From contig CAITZZ010000203.1 in the NCBI GenBank assembly GCA_903897005.1, forward strand, positions 1 through 62,787: DNA of 62,787 nt. The letters are read 5' to 3'. This stretch comes from an uncultured beta proteobacterium (GTDB taxonomy: Bacteria; Pseudomonadota; Gammaproteobacteria; Burkholderiales; Burkholderiaceae_C). Below are positions 34,660-45,331 of this stretch, piece after piece. The notes below the pieces were generated by a model, which saw nothing but the letters and a program-made list of their open reading frames with translations, was not told the DNA's origin and ran no database searches. Every line of letters starts with the position of its first letter. Positions within the stretch are counted from its first letter, which is position 1. A program made the translations under genes and the position numbers.

Positions 34660-35838
34660 TCATACCCGGCCTCCGCGCATCATCAGGCGGTTTTCGAAGT
34701 CGATGCGCAGCACGACGGCCACGGCGATGAGATTGACCAGAATGGCCGAGCCACCGTAACTCATGAGCGGCAGGGTCAGGCCCTTGGTCGGCAAAGCGCC
34801 CAAATTCACGCCCATGTTGATAAAGGCCTGAAAGCCCATCCAGATGCCCACACCCTGCGCCACCAGCCCGGCAAAGACCCGGTCCAGTGCAATCGCCTGG
34901 CGTCCGATGTGAATCATGCGGCGTGTCAGCCACAGGAACAGGCCAATCACGCAGACCACGCCGACCAGTCCGAACTCTTCACCAATCACGGCCAGCAGGA
35001 AGTCGGTATGGGCCTCGGGCAGCCAGTGCAGCTTCTCCACACTGCCGCCCAGGCCGACGCCGAAGATTTCGCCACGCCCGATGGCAATCAGGGAGTGCGT
35101 GAGTTGATACCCCTTGGCCAGCGCGTTCTTTTCACTCCAGGGGTCAAGGTAGGCAAAGATGCGCTCACGGCGCCACTCGCTCATCGCAATCATCAGTACA
35201 AAGGCCACCAGCAGGACTGCGGCGATCAGAAAGAACATGCGGGCATTGACGCCACCCAGGAACAGGATGCCCATGGCAATCACGGCAATCACCATGAAGG
35301 CGCCCATGTCGGGCTCGGCCAGCAGCAGCATGCCGACCACCGCCACCGCCACGCCCATCGGGGCCACGGCGCGAAAGAAGTGCTCCTTGACGTCCATCTT
35401 GCGCACCATGTAATCGGCGGCGTACAGCAGCACCGCGAACTTGGCCAGCTCCGATGGCTGAAAACCAAAGGGGCCGATCGAGATCCAGCGCCGCGCGCCG
35501 TAAACGACCTTGCCAATGTAGGGAATCAGCACGGCAATCAGGAACACCAGGGAGAGAATGAAGAGCCAGGGTGCGGCCTTTTCCCAGCTTGCCACCGGCA
35601 CCTGGAAGGCCAGCACGGCCGCCACAAAAGACATCAGCAGCCACAGCACATGGCGCGTCAGGAAATACGTGTGCGTGTACTTGGCAAAGCGCGGGTTTTC
35701 GGGCATCGCAATCGAGGCCGAGTACACCATCACCATGCCCCAGATCAGCAGCACCAGCGTCACCCACAGCAGTGGCTGGTCAAAACTCACCACGCGCGTT
35801 GGCGCGCTGCTGTTCAGACGCGTGCCGAGGGTGCTCAC
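34660..35838 (-). CDS. ftsW: Lipid II polymerase / SEDS protein FtsW
   Basis: The 392-residue polytopic SEDS protein has about ten membrane helices, with '[35 protein letters not shown]' and the C-terminal '[19 protein letters not shown]'. It is the septal glycosyltransferase partner of FtsI. The start overlaps the murD stop by 4 bp. Confidence 0.96.
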   Translation of the reverse strand: MSTLGTRLNSSAPTRVVSFDQPLLWVTLVLLIWGMVMVYSASIAMPENPRFAKYTHTYFLTRHVLWLLMSFVAAVLAFQVPVASWEKAAPWLFILSLVFLIAVLIPYIGKVVYGARRWISIGPFGFQPSELAKFAVLLYAADYMVRKMDVKEHFFRAVAPMGVAVAVVGMLLLAEPDMGAFMVIAVIAMGILFLGGVNARMFFLIAAVLLVAFVLMIAMSEWRRERIFAYLDPWSEKNALAKGYQLTHSLIAIGRGEIFGVGLGGSVEKLHWLPEAHTDFLLAVIGEEFGLVGVVCVIGLFLWLTRRMIHIGRQAIALDRVFAGLVAQGVGIWMGFQAFINMGVNLGALPTKGLTLPLMSYGGSAILVNLIAVAVVLRIDFENRLMMRGGRV

Positions 35839-37442
35839 TGCACTCCCTCCAGCACGCTGCCGGCGGCATTGGCTGTTTCCCTGACCGCCGCCACGAAGAC
35901 GCGGGAGCGATGCTCATAGTTGTCAAACATGTCAAAGCTTGAGCAAGCGGGTGACAGCAGTACCGCATCGCCCGCTTGCGCCAGCGCGCTGGCCTGTGCC
36001 ACCGCGTCTTCCATCGAGTCGGCATCGACCAGCGTGACACCGGTCGCTGCCAGCACCTCGCGAATCTGTGCTGCGGCACGACCGATCAGCACCACAGCGC
36101 GCACGTGGCGCGCTACCGGCTGCGCCAGGGGTGCAAAGTCCTGCCCCTTGCCCTCACCACCAAGGATGGCAACCAGGCGCCGCTCCAGCCCCAGGCCGGA
36201 CAAGGCAGCGACCGTGGCACCGACGTTGGTGCCTTTGCTGTCGTCAAAATATTCGACCTCATTGACGATGGCCACCGACTCCAGGCGATGCGGCTCACCC
36301 CGGTATTCGCGCAAGCCATACAAAAGCGGTCCCAGCGCACACCCCGCGGCCTGACTCAGTGCCAGCGCCGCCAGCGCGTTCAAGGCGTTGTGGCGTCCCC
36401 GGATGCGCAGGGCGTCCGATGGCATCAGGCGCTGGATGTGCAGTTCTTCCTCGGTGTCTTTGCGCTTTCGGTTGGTTTCGTCCGCCTCCAGCGCGCGCAC
36501 CAGCCAGTGCATGCCGTTGACTTCTTCCATGCCAAAGTCACCCGGACGCGTGGGACGGTCTGCGCCGAAGGTGACATAAGAACGGCACTGCGGCTTCTGC
36601 AGCTTGCCCTTGACCTTGATCGGCTCCGGCAGCAAAGCCATCACTGCGGGATCGTTGCGATTGAGCACCAGCAGGGCTTGCTGACCAAAGATGCCGGCCT
36701 TGGCGCGACTGTAGGCCAGCATGGAACCATGCCAGTCAAGATGGTCCTGCGTGATGTTGAGCAGCGCTGCCGCGCTGGGCTCGAAACCGGATGCTGCGTC
36801 AAGCTGAAAACTTGACAACTCCAGCACCCACACTTCGGGCAGGGCGTCGGCGTCGAGTTGTGCCCTCAGCGTATCGAGCAGCGTCGGTCCGACGTTACCC
36901 GCCATCGCAACCGTCTTGCCGGCACGCGCCACCAGCTGTGTGGTCAAGGAAGTCACGGTCGTCTTGCCATTGGTGCCTGTCACGGCGAGCACCTTGGGCG
37001 CGTAATTGCGCGTAGCGCGCAAGTCTGCCAAGGCCTGCGAAAAAAGTTGCAACTCGCCCGCCACCGGCAGTCCGATGGCGCGTGCTGCGTCTGACACCGG
37101 CGCGCATTCGACTGGCGTCAAGCCAGGACTGACATAGACCGCCTTGACATCGCTGCCTTCAATCAGTGCGGCACTGAAAGGACCAGGAACAAAACTCGTG
37201 GCCGGCAGCTCGCTCTGCAACGCGGCAAGCTGCGGCGGCTCGGCGCGCGTGTCTGCCACAGTGACCTGCGCGCCTTCACGCGTGCACCAGCGCGCCATCG
37301 CCAGGCCGGACGTACCCAAGCCCAGGATCAGAACGTGTTGTCCACGCAGTGAGCACGCCGTGCCGGCGCCGGGCCGCCCCAAGCCGAGCACAGCCCCCTC
37401 GGGGGGCAGCGCAGCACATGAAATGGCAAGCGTGGGGGCCAT
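35835..37442 (-). CDS. murD: UDP-N-acetylmuramoylalanine--D-glutamate ligase
   Basis: This 535-residue Mur ligase has '[17 protein letters not shown]', P-loop '[16 protein letters not shown]', '[13 protein letters not shown]' and '[18 protein letters not shown]'. It adds D-Glu to UDP-MurNAc-L-Ala. It is longer than typical MurD: about 34 extra N-terminal residues ([27 protein letters not shown]…) are encoded by GC-rich repeat-like DNA with a CCCCTCGGGG palindrome. No better start is visible in frame before 'LILGLG', so the extension is either real or the true start is a non-standard codon. Confidence 0.93.
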   Translation of the reverse strand: MAPTLAISCAALPPEGAVLGLGRPGAGTACSLRGQHVLILGLGTSGLAMARWCTREGAQVTVADTRAEPPQLAALQSELPATSFVPGPFSAALIEGSDVKAVYVSPGLTPVECAPVSDAARAIGLPVAGELQLFSQALADLRATRNYAPKVLAVTGTNGKTTVTSLTTQLVARAGKTVAMAGNVGPTLLDTLRAQLDADALPEVWVLELSSFQLDAASGFEPSAAALLNITQDHLDWHGSMLAYSRAKAGIFGQQALLVLNRNDPAVMALLPEPIKVKGKLQKPQCRSYVTFGADRPTRPGDFGMEEVNGMHWLVRALEADETNRKRKDTEEELHIQRLMPSDALRIRGRHNALNALAALALSQAAGCALGPLLYGLREYRGEPHRLESVAIVNEVEYFDDSKGTNVGATVAALSGLGLERRLVAILGGEGKGQDFAPLAQPVARHVRAVVLIGRAAAQIREVLAATGVTLVDADSMEDAVAQASALAQAGDAVLLSPACSSFDMFDNYEHRSRVFVAAVRETANAAGSVLEGVQ

Positions 37443-37446
37443 CCAG

Positions 37447-38625
37447 TTACCTCAGCTTCAGCGTTGACAAGCCAACCAGGCACAACAGCATGGTGATGAT
37501 CCAGAAGCGCACCACCACCTGGGTCTCCTGCCAACCACTCTTCTCGAAATGATGGTGCAGCGGCGCCATCTTCAGGATGCGGCGACCCTCGCCATATTTC
37601 CTCTTCGTGAACTTGAACCAGCTGACCTGCAGCATGACCGACAGCGCTTCCGCAACAAAGATGCCACCCATGATGGCCAGCACGATTTCCTGGCGCACGA
37701 TGACGGCAATCGTGCCCAGTGCGGCGCCAAGCGCCAGCGCGCCGACATCGCCCATGAAGACCTGCGCCGGGTGCGTGTTGAACCACAGAAAGGCCAGACC
37801 GGCACCCGCCATAGCCGAGGTGAATATCAACAACTCTCCGGACCCTGGGATGTAGGGGAAGAACAGGTATTTTGAGTAAACCGAACTGCCCGTGACGTAG
37901 GCAAAGATGCCCAGGCAGGCACCCACCATCACCACCGGCATGATGGCCAGACCATCCAGACCATCTGTCAGGTTCACTGCATTGCTGGAGCCCACAATCA
38001 CCAGGTAAGTCAGAATGACAAATCCGAGCACGCCCAACGGGTAGCTGATTTCCTTGAAGAAGGGCAGCAGCAGACCGGCCTTGGGCGGCAGGTTCAGGTC
38101 AAAGCCCGATTGCACCCATTTGAAAAAAAGCTCCAGCACGCGCCAGTTGGAATTCTCCGAGATGCTGAACACCAGGTACAGCGCCGCGAGCAGGCCAACG
38201 ACCGATTGCCAGAAATATTTTTCCCTGGAACTCATGCCCTCCGGGTTCTTGTCCACCACCTTGCGCCAGTCGTCGGTCCAGCCGATGGCGCCAAAGCCCA
38301 GCGTGACGAGCAGAACAATCCAGACAAAGCGGTTGCTCAGATCGGCCCACAACAGCGTGGAGATGGCGATGCAAAGAAGAATCAGTGCGCCACCCATGGT
38401 CGGCGTGCCGCTCTTGACCAGATGCGAGGCCATGCCGTAGCCGCGAATCGGCTGTCCGATCTTGAGTTCGGTCAGGCGGCGAATGACAAACGGGCCGGCC
38501 ACCAGGCCGATCAACAGCGCCGTCAAGGCCGCCATAACAGCGCGAAAGGTCAGGTACTGAAAGACGCGAAAGTGCCCAAATTCGGGCGACAGCGACTGCA
38601 ACCATTGAGCCAGACTCAAGAGCAT
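37447..38625 (-). CDS. mraY: Phospho-N-acetylmuramoyl-pentapeptide transferase
   Basis: The 392-residue integral membrane enzyme has the MraY signatures '[26 protein letters not shown]', '[14 protein letters not shown]' and '[14 protein letters not shown]'. It transfers phospho-MurNAc-pentapeptide to undecaprenyl phosphate to form lipid I. It lies 21 bp after murF and 4 bp before murD. Confidence 0.97.
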   Translation of the reverse strand: MLLSLAQWLQSLSPEFGHFRVFQYLTFRAVMAALTALLIGLVAGPFVIRRLTELKIGQPIRGYGMASHLVKSGTPTMGGALILLCIAISTLLWADLSNRFVWIVLLVTLGFGAIGWTDDWRKVVDKNPEGMSSREKYFWQSVVGLLAALYLVFSISENSNWRVLELFFKWVQSGFDLNLPPKAGLLLPFFKEISYPLGVLGFVILTYLVIVGSSNAVNLTDGLDGLAIMPVVMVGACLGIFAYVTGSSVYSKYLFFPYIPGSGELLIFTSAMAGAGLAFLWFNTHPAQVFMGDVGALALGAALGTIAVIVRQEIVLAIMGGIFVAEALSVMLQVSWFKFTKRKYGEGRRILKMAPLHHHFEKSGWQETQVVVRFWIITMLLCLVGLSTLKLR

Positions 38626-38646
38626 GGGACGATCCTGACTTTGAGG

Positions 38647-40077
38647 CTAAACCGCATTTATTTCTTCCTTGTCTCGGACGGCGTGGTCCGTCAGTGCCGC
38701 CACCACACGCTCCATCTTCATAAAGCGTGAACCTTTGACCAGCACACTGCCGATCTGACCCATTTGCGCCAACACAGCCTGCTGCAGCGAGGCCACGTCG
38801 CGGAAGTGCCGGCCGGCGCCAAAGCTGCTGGCGGCGGCCTGCGAGAGCTCGCCCAGGGTGAACAAGGCGTCCACGCCCAGGCTGCGCGCGAGTGCGCCGG
38901 CTTCGGCATGAAAAGCCGGGCCCTGGTCGCCGACTTCACCCATATCCCCCAGCACCAGCAAACGTGGCGCTGGCAGTGTCGCCAGAACTTCGATGGCGGC
39001 GCGGACCGAATCCGGGTTCGCGTTGTAGCTGTCATCCACCAGGGTGACGCTGTGCTCACCGAACTTGAGCAACTGTGCGCGTGAGCGACCCTTGACCGGC
39101 TCAAATGCCTCCAGGCCCCGTGCGATGGCTGGCAGGCTGACGCCCGCGGCCAGCGTGCAAGCCACGGCCGCCAAAGAGTTTTTCACGTTGTGCAGGCCAG
39201 CAATGTGCAAGGCGTAGCGCAGTGCCCCCACCGGTGTGGCCAGCGTTACCTGCCAGGCTTCGCCCGACCAGTTCGCGGCCGTGCAACGAACGTCGGCAAA
39301 GGCCCCGGCGCTGGCGCTAAATTGCGAAACCGAGCGCGCGCCAGCCCTGGCAAGCCAGAGAGCGCTGAAGGCGTCGTCTGACGGAAACACCGCCGTACCG
39401 TCGTCCCACAGTGCGTCGATCACCGAGCCGTTCTCCCGCGCCACTGCCGCCACCGTATCCATGAACTCCAGATGTTCGCGCTGCGCGTTGTTGACCAGGG
39501 CCACCGTCGGCTGCACGATGGCCGCCAGCTGTGCAATCTCCCCAGGGTGATTCATGCCCAGTTCAAACACCGCCAGTTCGTGGTGAGCGCGCAGACGCAG
39601 CACACTCAGCGGCACACCGATGGCGTTATTCAGATTGCCCTGGGTGGCCAGCCAGGCCTCGGGTTTGAAGGCGCGCAGGATGGCCGCAATCATCTGCGTC
39701 ACGGTGGTCTTGCCATTGCTGCCAGTCACGGCAATCACCGGCAACCTGAACTGCGCGCGCCACTTCGCTGCCAGTTGGCCGAGCGCCTGCTGCGCATCAG
39801 CCACCACCAGTCCCGGTAGCCCGGCCGCCAGCAGTCGCTCGTCCGCATCGCCCTGGCACAGTGCTGCTAGCGCTCCCCTGGCCTTGGCCTCCAGCAGGAA
39901 ATCGTTGGCATCAAAGCGCTCACCACGCAGGGCCACAAAAAGGTCGCCCGGCTCCAGCGTGCGGGTGTCGCTGTGCACACGCAAGAAACTCACTGCAGCG
40001 GCGCTGGCATCGTCACCAACCAGGCGCGCTGCGCCCAGCCACTGCTGCAGCTGCCCTAGCGTGAGCATTTCAACCAT
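38647..40077 (-). CDS. murF: UDP-N-acetylmuramoyl-tripeptide--D-alanyl-D-alanine ligase
   Basis: The 476-residue Mur ligase has P-loop 'VTGSNGKTTVTQMIA', 'FELGMNHPGEIAQLA' and 'LVDDSYNANPDSVRAAI', the last being a MurF signature. It completes the cytoplasmic pentapeptide using D-Ala-D-Ala from Ddl. The start overlaps murE by 8 bp. Confidence 0.96.
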   Translation of the reverse strand: MVEMLTLGQLQQWLGAARLVGDDASAAAVSFLRVHSDTRTLEPGDLFVALRGERFDANDFLLEAKARGALAALCQGDADERLLAAGLPGLVVADAQQALGQLAAKWRAQFRLPVIAVTGSNGKTTVTQMIAAILRAFKPEAWLATQGNLNNAIGVPLSVLRLRAHHELAVFELGMNHPGEIAQLAAIVQPTVALVNNAQREHLEFMDTVAAVARENGSVIDALWDDGTAVFPSDDAFSALWLARAGARSVSQFSASAGAFADVRCTAANWSGEAWQVTLATPVGALRYALHIAGLHNVKNSLAAVACTLAAGVSLPAIARGLEAFEPVKGRSRAQLLKFGEHSVTLVDDSYNANPDSVRAAIEVLATLPAPRLLVLGDMGEVGDQGPAFHAEAGALARSLGVDALFTLGELSQAAASSFGAGRHFRDVASLQQAVLAQMGQIGSVLVKGSRFMKMERVVAALTDHAVRDKEEINAV

Positions 40078-41596
40078 GCGCCACCTCCCCTGCGGTGCGC
40101 TGCAGCACCGGCTTGCTCTGCAAGCGGCGCACCTGCGCCAGATCCGAAAAGGGCAGACGCTGGCCCGCTACTTCCTGGTAGTCCTCATGGCCCTTGCCAG
40201 CCAGCAGCACGACATCCTCTGGCGCTGCCTGCGCCAGGGTCTGCGCGATGGCCAGGGCACGATCGGGCTCGACGATGCGGGGCCGCTGGCCCTTGCAGCC
40301 GAGCAGTATCTGACTGATGATCGCCTCCGGCTTTTCGCCGCGCGGGTTGTCGCTGGTTAGCACCACTTGATCGGCGTACCGGGCGGCCATGGCACCCATC
40401 AGCGGCCGCTTGGTCGCATCGCGGTCGCCGCCACAACCGAAGACACACCAGAGCTGCCCACCGCGCTGCCGGCTCACCGGCCGCAAGGCAAGCAGTGCTT
40501 GCGCCAGGGCGTCGGGCGTGTGCGCATAGTCGACCGCGACCAGCGTCTGGCCGGACTGGCCAACAAACTCCATGCGTCCCGGCACCGGCGCCAGCCCCGC
40601 ACAGGCATCCACAGCGGCCGCCAGCGGCACGCCGACGGAGCGCATCGCCGCCAGCACACCGAGCAGGTTGGAGGCGTTGTACAGGCCGATCAAGCCTGTT
40701 TGCAGCAGATAGCCTTGTGCTGCGTCGTCAGCACCGCGCTCGCGCACGGTGAAGCACAGACCACCCGGCGCGTGACTGATGTCGCAGGCCTGTAGCCTGG
40801 CCGGTCCGACGCAGGACACGCTCCAGAGATCGAGCGCACCGGCATCCAGCGTGGCGAGCAATTCCAATCCCTTGGGATCGTCGACATTGACCACCGCAGC
40901 GCGCAAACCAGGCCAGGCAAACAACTCGCGCTTGGCCTGCCAGTAGGCCTGCATGCTGCCGTGGTAGTCGAGATGATCCTGCGTGAAATTGGTAAACAGG
41001 GCAGTGTGAATCTGGCAACCCTGCAGGCGCGACTCGGCCAGGCCGATGGAGGACGCCTCGATGGCGCAGGCCACAACACCGCTGTTGACAAATTCACGCA
41101 GTGTTTTCTGCAGCAGAACCGGATCCGGTGTCGTCAAGCCCGTGCTCCGCACGACCGGTGGACGGCCCACACCCAGCGTGCCAACCATGGCGCAAGGCAG
41201 GGGTGCCACCTGCTTGAGCTGGGACAAGGCCTGGGCCAGCCACCAGACGCTGGAGGTCTTGCCATTGGTGCCAGTTACCGCGAGCAGCTTGAGCTGCTGC
41301 GATGGCTGCTTGAAGTAGGCCGCTGCGATGGGGCCGCTGGCGACCTTGAGCTCTGTATAGCTGGCCACGCGCGGGTCGCTAAAGGCGTAGGGCTCAACGC
41401 CGGTTTTCTCTACCAGGCACGCCGCCGCACCCTGCGCCAGTGCCACCGCGACATGCTGGCGCGCGTCGCTGGCGGCTCCCGGCCAGGCGATGAAACCGTC
41501 GCCCGCTTGCAGTTGGCGGCTGTCACTTTGCAGTGTGCCGGTAACGTGCTCCTGCAGCCAGCAGGCGGCATCGGATGGCGTAGAGAAGTCAAGCAT
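40070..41596 (-). CDS. murE: UDP-N-acetylmuramoyl-L-alanyl-D-glutamate--2,6-diaminopimelate ligase
   Basis: The start MLDFSTPSDAACWLQEHV (41596) shares one base with the ftsI stop (TGATG); the 718-codon track frame runs back through ftsI. The 508-residue enzyme has P-loop '[15 protein letters not shown]', 'NFTQDHLDYHGSM' and the meso-DAP selectivity motif 'DNPR' in 'TSDNPRGEKPEAI', so it adds meso-diaminopimelate. dapF in the same window supplies that substrate. Confidence 0.96.
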   Translation of the reverse strand: MLDFSTPSDAACWLQEHVTGTLQSDSRQLQAGDGFIAWPGAASDARQHVAVALAQGAAACLVEKTGVEPYAFSDPRVASYTELKVASGPIAAAYFKQPSQQLKLLAVTGTNGKTSSVWWLAQALSQLKQVAPLPCAMVGTLGVGRPPVVRSTGLTTPDPVLLQKTLREFVNSGVVACAIEASSIGLAESRLQGCQIHTALFTNFTQDHLDYHGSMQAYWQAKRELFAWPGLRAAVVNVDDPKGLELLATLDAGALDLWSVSCVGPARLQACDISHAPGGLCFTVRERGADDAAQGYLLQTGLIGLYNASNLLGVLAAMRSVGVPLAAAVDACAGLAPVPGRMEFVGQSGQTLVAVDYAHTPDALAQALLALRPVSRQRGGQLWCVFGCGGDRDATKRPLMGAMAARYADQVVLTSDNPRGEKPEAIISQILLGCKGQRPRIVEPDRALAIAQTLAQAAPEDVVLLAGKGHEDYQEVAGQRLPFSDLAQVRRLQSKPVLQRTAGEVAHG

Positions 41597-43338
41597 CAAA
41601 AGCTCTCTTCTTCCGTCTTGGCCATGATCTGGGGCTTGACCGCCATGTCCGGCGCAACACCCATCATGCGCAAGGTCTGCTGCACTACTTCGCTGAACAC
41701 CGGTGCTGCCACGGCACCGCCGTAGTACTGTCCGGCACTCGGCTCGTCGATCATCACGGCGACAATGACACGCGGTTTTTCCACCGGCGCCAGACCGACA
41801 AACCAGCCCCGGTATTTGCGATTGCCTGCGCTGCCGTAACCTTTGCCGATTTGCTTGTACGCGGTACCTGATTTGCCACCAACCGAATAGCCAATGGTCT
41901 GCGCCCGCTGTCCGGTGCCACCAGGACCAGCGGCCATCTGCAGCATCTTGCGAACCTGACCGGCGGTACGCGCCGACAGCACCGGCACGCCCAGCGCCGG
42001 CTCGGCGCTTTTTTGCATGGTCACCGGAATGATCAGTCCGTCGTTCGTAAAGACCGTGTAGGAACGCGCCATCTGGAACAGGGAAGCCGACAATCCATAG
42101 CCGTAAGACATGGTGGCCTGTTCGATCGGGCGCCAGGTCTTGTAGGGTCGCAATTTGCCCGACACGGCGCCCGGAAAGCTGATCTGCGGTTTCTGGCCAA
42201 AGCCGGCACTCGAGAACATCTCCCACATTTCGCGTGACTGCATCTGCATGGCGATCTTGGTAGTGCCAATATTGCTCGATTTCTGAATCACGCCCTCGAC
42301 CGTGAGCACGCCATTGGGATGGGAGTCGGAGATCGTCGAGCCGGTGATGGTCAGCTTTCCATTGCCCGTATCAATCAGGGTCTGCGGCGTGACGCGCCCG
42401 GTCTCCAGACCCAAGCCGATCGTGAAAGGCTTCATGACCGAGCCCGGCTCGAAGGTATCTGTCAGCGCCCGGTTGCGCAACTGCTCGCCGCTCAGATTCT
42501 GCCGTTTTCCGGGCGCATAGCTCGGGTAATTGGCCAGCGCCAGCACTTCACCGGTAATGACATCGAGCACCACCACACTGCCAGCCCTGGCCTTGTTGAG
42601 CAGCACGGCGTCACGCAGTTTTTGATAGGCAAAAAACTGCACCTTGCTGTCCACGCTGAGCTGCAGATCAGGGCCATCCACCGGTGCAATCTGTTCGCCC
42701 ACATCCTCCACCACGCGCCCCAGGCGGTCCTTGAGAACGTGGCGTGAACCATTGCGGCCGGACAGTTCCTTGTTGAAGGCGAGCTCAATCCCCTCCTGCC
42801 CGATATCCTCGACATTGGTAAACCCGACCACATGCGCTGCGGCTTCGCCTTCGGGATACTGACGTTTGTATTCCTTGCGTTGATAGACACCTTTGAGCTG
42901 GAGCGCCATGATCTGCTGCGCCACCGACTCCTCGACCTGGCGCTTGAGCCAGACAAAGGTCTTGTCTTCATTCTCCAGACGTCTGCCCAGTTCTGCCACC
43001 GGCATCTCCAGCAAAGCTGCCAGCTTGCGCAACTGAGCCGGGTCGCGCTCGATGTCTTCCGGAATCGCCCAGATGCTGGGGGCCGGCACGCTGGAAGCCA
43101 GAATCACACCGTTGCGATCCAGAATACGGCCACGATTGGCGGGCAACTCCAGTGTTCGGGCAAAACGCACTTCACCCTGACGCAGGAAGAAGTCATTCGC
43201 ATAGACCTGGATATAGGCGGCGCGCGCGGCCAGAGCGGCAAAGCCCAGAGCGATCGCAGCCACGATGAATTTGCTGCGCCAGACCGGCGTCTTGCTGGCC
43301 AGCAGGGGGCTTGAGGTGTAAACAACGCTGCGGCTCAC
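41596..43338 (-). CDS. ftsI: Peptidoglycan D,D-transpeptidase FtsI (PBP3)
   Basis: The 580-residue class B penicillin-binding protein has an N-terminal membrane helix (about 24-44), a pedestal domain ('RGRILDRNGVILASS') and a transpeptidase domain. The catalytic SxxK is in 'FEPGSVMKPFTIGL', SxN in 'QKSSNIGT' and KSG in 'VGGKSGTAYK'. It crosslinks septal peptidoglycan with FtsW. It overlaps ftsL by 4 bp. Confidence 0.97.
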   Translation of the reverse strand: MSRSVVYTSSPLLASKTPVWRSKFIVAAIALGFAALAARAAYIQVYANDFFLRQGEVRFARTLELPANRGRILDRNGVILASSVPAPSIWAIPEDIERDPAQLRKLAALLEMPVAELGRRLENEDKTFVWLKRQVEESVAQQIMALQLKGVYQRKEYKRQYPEGEAAAHVVGFTNVEDIGQEGIELAFNKELSGRNGSRHVLKDRLGRVVEDVGEQIAPVDGPDLQLSVDSKVQFFAYQKLRDAVLLNKARAGSVVVLDVITGEVLALANYPSYAPGKRQNLSGEQLRNRALTDTFEPGSVMKPFTIGLGLETGRVTPQTLIDTGNGKLTITGSTISDSHPNGVLTVEGVIQKSSNIGTTKIAMQMQSREMWEMFSSAGFGQKPQISFPGAVSGKLRPYKTWRPIEQATMSYGYGLSASLFQMARSYTVFTNDGLIIPVTMQKSAEPALGVPVLSARTAGQVRKMLQMAAGPGGTGQRAQTIGYSVGGKSGTAYKQIGKGYGSAGNRKYRGWFVGLAPVEKPRVIVAVMIDEPSAGQYYGGAVAAPVFSEVVQQTLRMMGVAPDMAVKPQIMAKTEEESF

Positions 43339-43676
43339 GGGATTCGCCCCGCAACAGCCGAGGCGCCTGGCGCCGAAGCCGGATCAGCGGCGCGCTGCGC
43401 CGACGCCGCCGCACCCGCATAGCTCGCATAGTGCGTAATGGCCGGCGTAACCGTGCGCATCTGCAACTGCTCTTTGGCCAGTTTCTCGACCCGCAAGGGT
43501 GCTGCCTGGGCGCGCTTTTCCACTTGCAGGCGCTCAAAGTCGGTCTCGATGCTGCGTGCCTGCGAGCGCGCCCGATCCAGCTCGGAGTAGATCTGGCGCG
43601 ATTCGTACTGCACGTTGACCAGATACAGCGCACTTGCCATGACTGCCAACAGCAGAAAAAACGAAAGCCGAGTCAT
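43335..43676 (-). CDS. ftsL: Cell division protein FtsL
   Basis: This 113-residue bitopic protein has an N-terminal membrane helix (about 3-22) and a periplasmic coiled coil ('[26 protein letters not shown]'), then an Ala-rich tail. It forms a complex with FtsB and FtsQ. Identity rests on size, topology and position between rsmH and ftsI, with 4-bp overlaps on both sides. Confidence 0.92.
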   Translation of the reverse strand: MTRLSFFLLLAVMASALYLVNVQYESRQIYSELDRARSQARSIETDFERLQVEKRAQAAPLRVEKLAKEQLQMRTVTPAITHYASYAGAAASAQRAADPASAPGASAVAGRIP

Positions 43677-44611
43677 GCCGCCGTCCTCTGCGCGACGCGC
43701 ATGATGGCGCTGCGCGCACGTGGATTGGCAGCCAGTTCGGCTGCGCCGGGCTTGATGCGGTGCAAGGCCTTCAAGCGCATCACCCTGGCTGGCGCAAAAG
43801 GCGTGCGCCGGTCATATTCGTCGCGCGAATGCCGCGCAATGAACTGTTTGACGATGCGGTCTTCGAGTGAATGAAAGCTGATCACCACCAGCCGGCCGCC
43901 GGTCTGCAAGACATCGAGACTGGCCGCTAGGGCCTGTTGCAACTCTTCAAGCTCGGCGTTGATGAAAATCCGAAAAGCCTGAAATGTGCGCGTTGCAGGG
44001 TTCTGGCCCGGCTCGCGGGTCTTGACGGTGTCCGCCACGAGTTGGGCCAACTCGGTAGTGCTTGAAATTGCACCCCGCTCCTGTCGGCGAGCAACAATCG
44101 CCTTTGCAATCGAGCCAGCAAACCGTTCTTCGCCGTAGTCACGTATCACCTCCGCAATTTTTTCAACTTCTGCCGTCTGCAGCCACTGCGCCACACTGAT
44201 TCCCCGCGTGCTGTCCATGCGCATGTCCAGCGGGCCTTCAAACCTGAAACTGAAGCCCCGCAACGGGTTATCGATCTGCGGTGAACTGATGCCCAGATCG
44301 AGCAGCACGCCGGCGATGCTCGCCTTTGGCAACTCTGCCAGCTGCGAAAAGCCCTGATGCCGGATCGAAAAGCGGGGATCCTGGATGCTGGAAGCCTCAA
44401 CCAGAGCCTCCGGATCCTTGTCAAACGCAATCAAGTGTCCTTGCGCTTGCAACCGGGAGAGAATCAGGCGGCTGTGACCGCCGCGCCCAAAGGTGGCGTC
44501 CACATAAGTCTGGTTGGCAGCGCTGGAATCGTCGCTCGCGTCCGGGTTCGTGAACAGAGCGTCAACAGCTTCGTTCAACAATACGGTGGTATGGCTCCAT
44601 GGGGTGTCCAC
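43673..44611 (-). CDS. rsmH: 16S rRNA (cytosine(1402)-N(4))-methyltransferase
   Basis: The 312-residue methyltransferase has '[11 protein letters not shown]', SAM motif '[16 protein letters not shown]', '[14 protein letters not shown]' and '[20 protein letters not shown]'. It N4-methylates C1402 of 16S rRNA. It lies 9 bp after mraZ and overlaps ftsL by 4 bp. Confidence 0.97.
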   Translation of the reverse strand: MDTPWSHTTVLLNEAVDALFTNPDASDDSSAANQTYVDATFGRGGHSRLILSRLQAQGHLIAFDKDPEALVEASSIQDPRFSIRHQGFSQLAELPKASIAGVLLDLGISSPQIDNPLRGFSFRFEGPLDMRMDSTRGISVAQWLQTAEVEKIAEVIRDYGEERFAGSIAKAIVARRQERGAISSTTELAQLVADTVKTREPGQNPATRTFQAFRIFINAELEELQQALAASLDVLQTGGRLVVISFHSLEDRIVKQFIARHSRDEYDRRTPFAPARVMRLKALHRIKPGAAELAANPRARSAIMRVAQRTAA

Positions 44612-44620
44612 CGTCGGCCT

Positions 44621-45049
44621 TCAGAAAGAAAACTCTTTAAAGACGTCAGGCATGTCGCCCTGCATGGCCTTGGCTTCCTGGGCGTCGTACGTCGCCTTGT
44701 CCCAAAGCTCGAAATGGTTGCCCATGCCCAGCAGCATGGTGTCCTTGGCGATGCCTGCCGCCTGGCGCAATTCAGGTGACACCAGAACACGGCCGGTGGC
44801 ATCCATTTCCACATCCATCGCGTTGCCCAGAAAAATCCGCTTCCACCACTGCGCAGACATCGGCAAAGCGGCAATGCGTTCGCGAAACTTTTCCCACTCG
44901 GGACGCGGAAACACCATCAGGCAACCGTGGGGATGTTTTGTGATCGTCAGCTGCCCCGCCGCCGTGGCGCTCAGGACGTCGCGGTGCCGGGTCGGTACAG
45001 ACAACCTGCCCTTGCCATCCAGACTCAATGACGAAGCACCTTGAAACAC
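44621..45049 (-). CDS. mraZ: Transcriptional regulator MraZ
   Basis: I chose the GTG at 45049 ([23 protein letters not shown]), which gives the family length of 142 residues; the track start adds 41 residues over the promoter. Two SpoVT/AbrB-like halves are visible ('[15 protein letters not shown]' and '[15 protein letters not shown]'). MraZ represses its own dcw operon by binding direct repeats at the promoter, which are visible upstream. Confidence 0.95.
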   Translation of the reverse strand: MFQGASSLSLDGKGRLSVPTRHRDVLSATAAGQLTITKHPHGCLMVFPRPEWEKFRERIAALPMSAQWWKRIFLGNAMDVEMDATGRVLVSPELRQAAGIAKDTMLLGMGNHFELWDKATYDAQEAKAMQGDMPDVFKEFSF

Positions 45050-45098
45050 CGCCGTACACCCTTTCGTTGCGGAAACAAAAAAACCAGTGGCGCCAACA

Positions 45099-45157
45099 CA
45101 CTTTTCACCACTTAATTGCACTTTTTTGCACTGTACCAGCAAATGCTCGCCGCGCAA
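45099..45157 (-). promoter_or_regulatory. mraZ (dcw) promoter with MraZ-type direct repeats
   Basis: On the minus strand three AAGTG repeats occur at exact 10-bp intervals (plus-strand positions 45119-45123, 45109-45113, 45099-45103). MraZ boxes in other bacteria are short G-rich repeats of the same period. Just upstream is a σ70-like promoter: TTGCGC (45152-45157), a 16-bp spacer, and TACAGT (45130-45135), so the repeats cover the start site. The rest of the 282-bp gap (45050-45331) shows no gene. Confidence 0.6.
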
Positions 45158-45331
45158 GCCCTCTTGCAACAAATTTTTTCAATGAAATCAAGGACTTAGA
45201 ACCGATTCTGAAGCGCTTTTTGCAAAGAAAAACGTTCAAAATGAAGGACTTAGCACATGTTGTGAATGTGATGCCTCAAGGGTGGGCCCTGTTTCGAGTT
45301 GAGGACAGAGCTGAAGATCTGTCCCGCAAGG

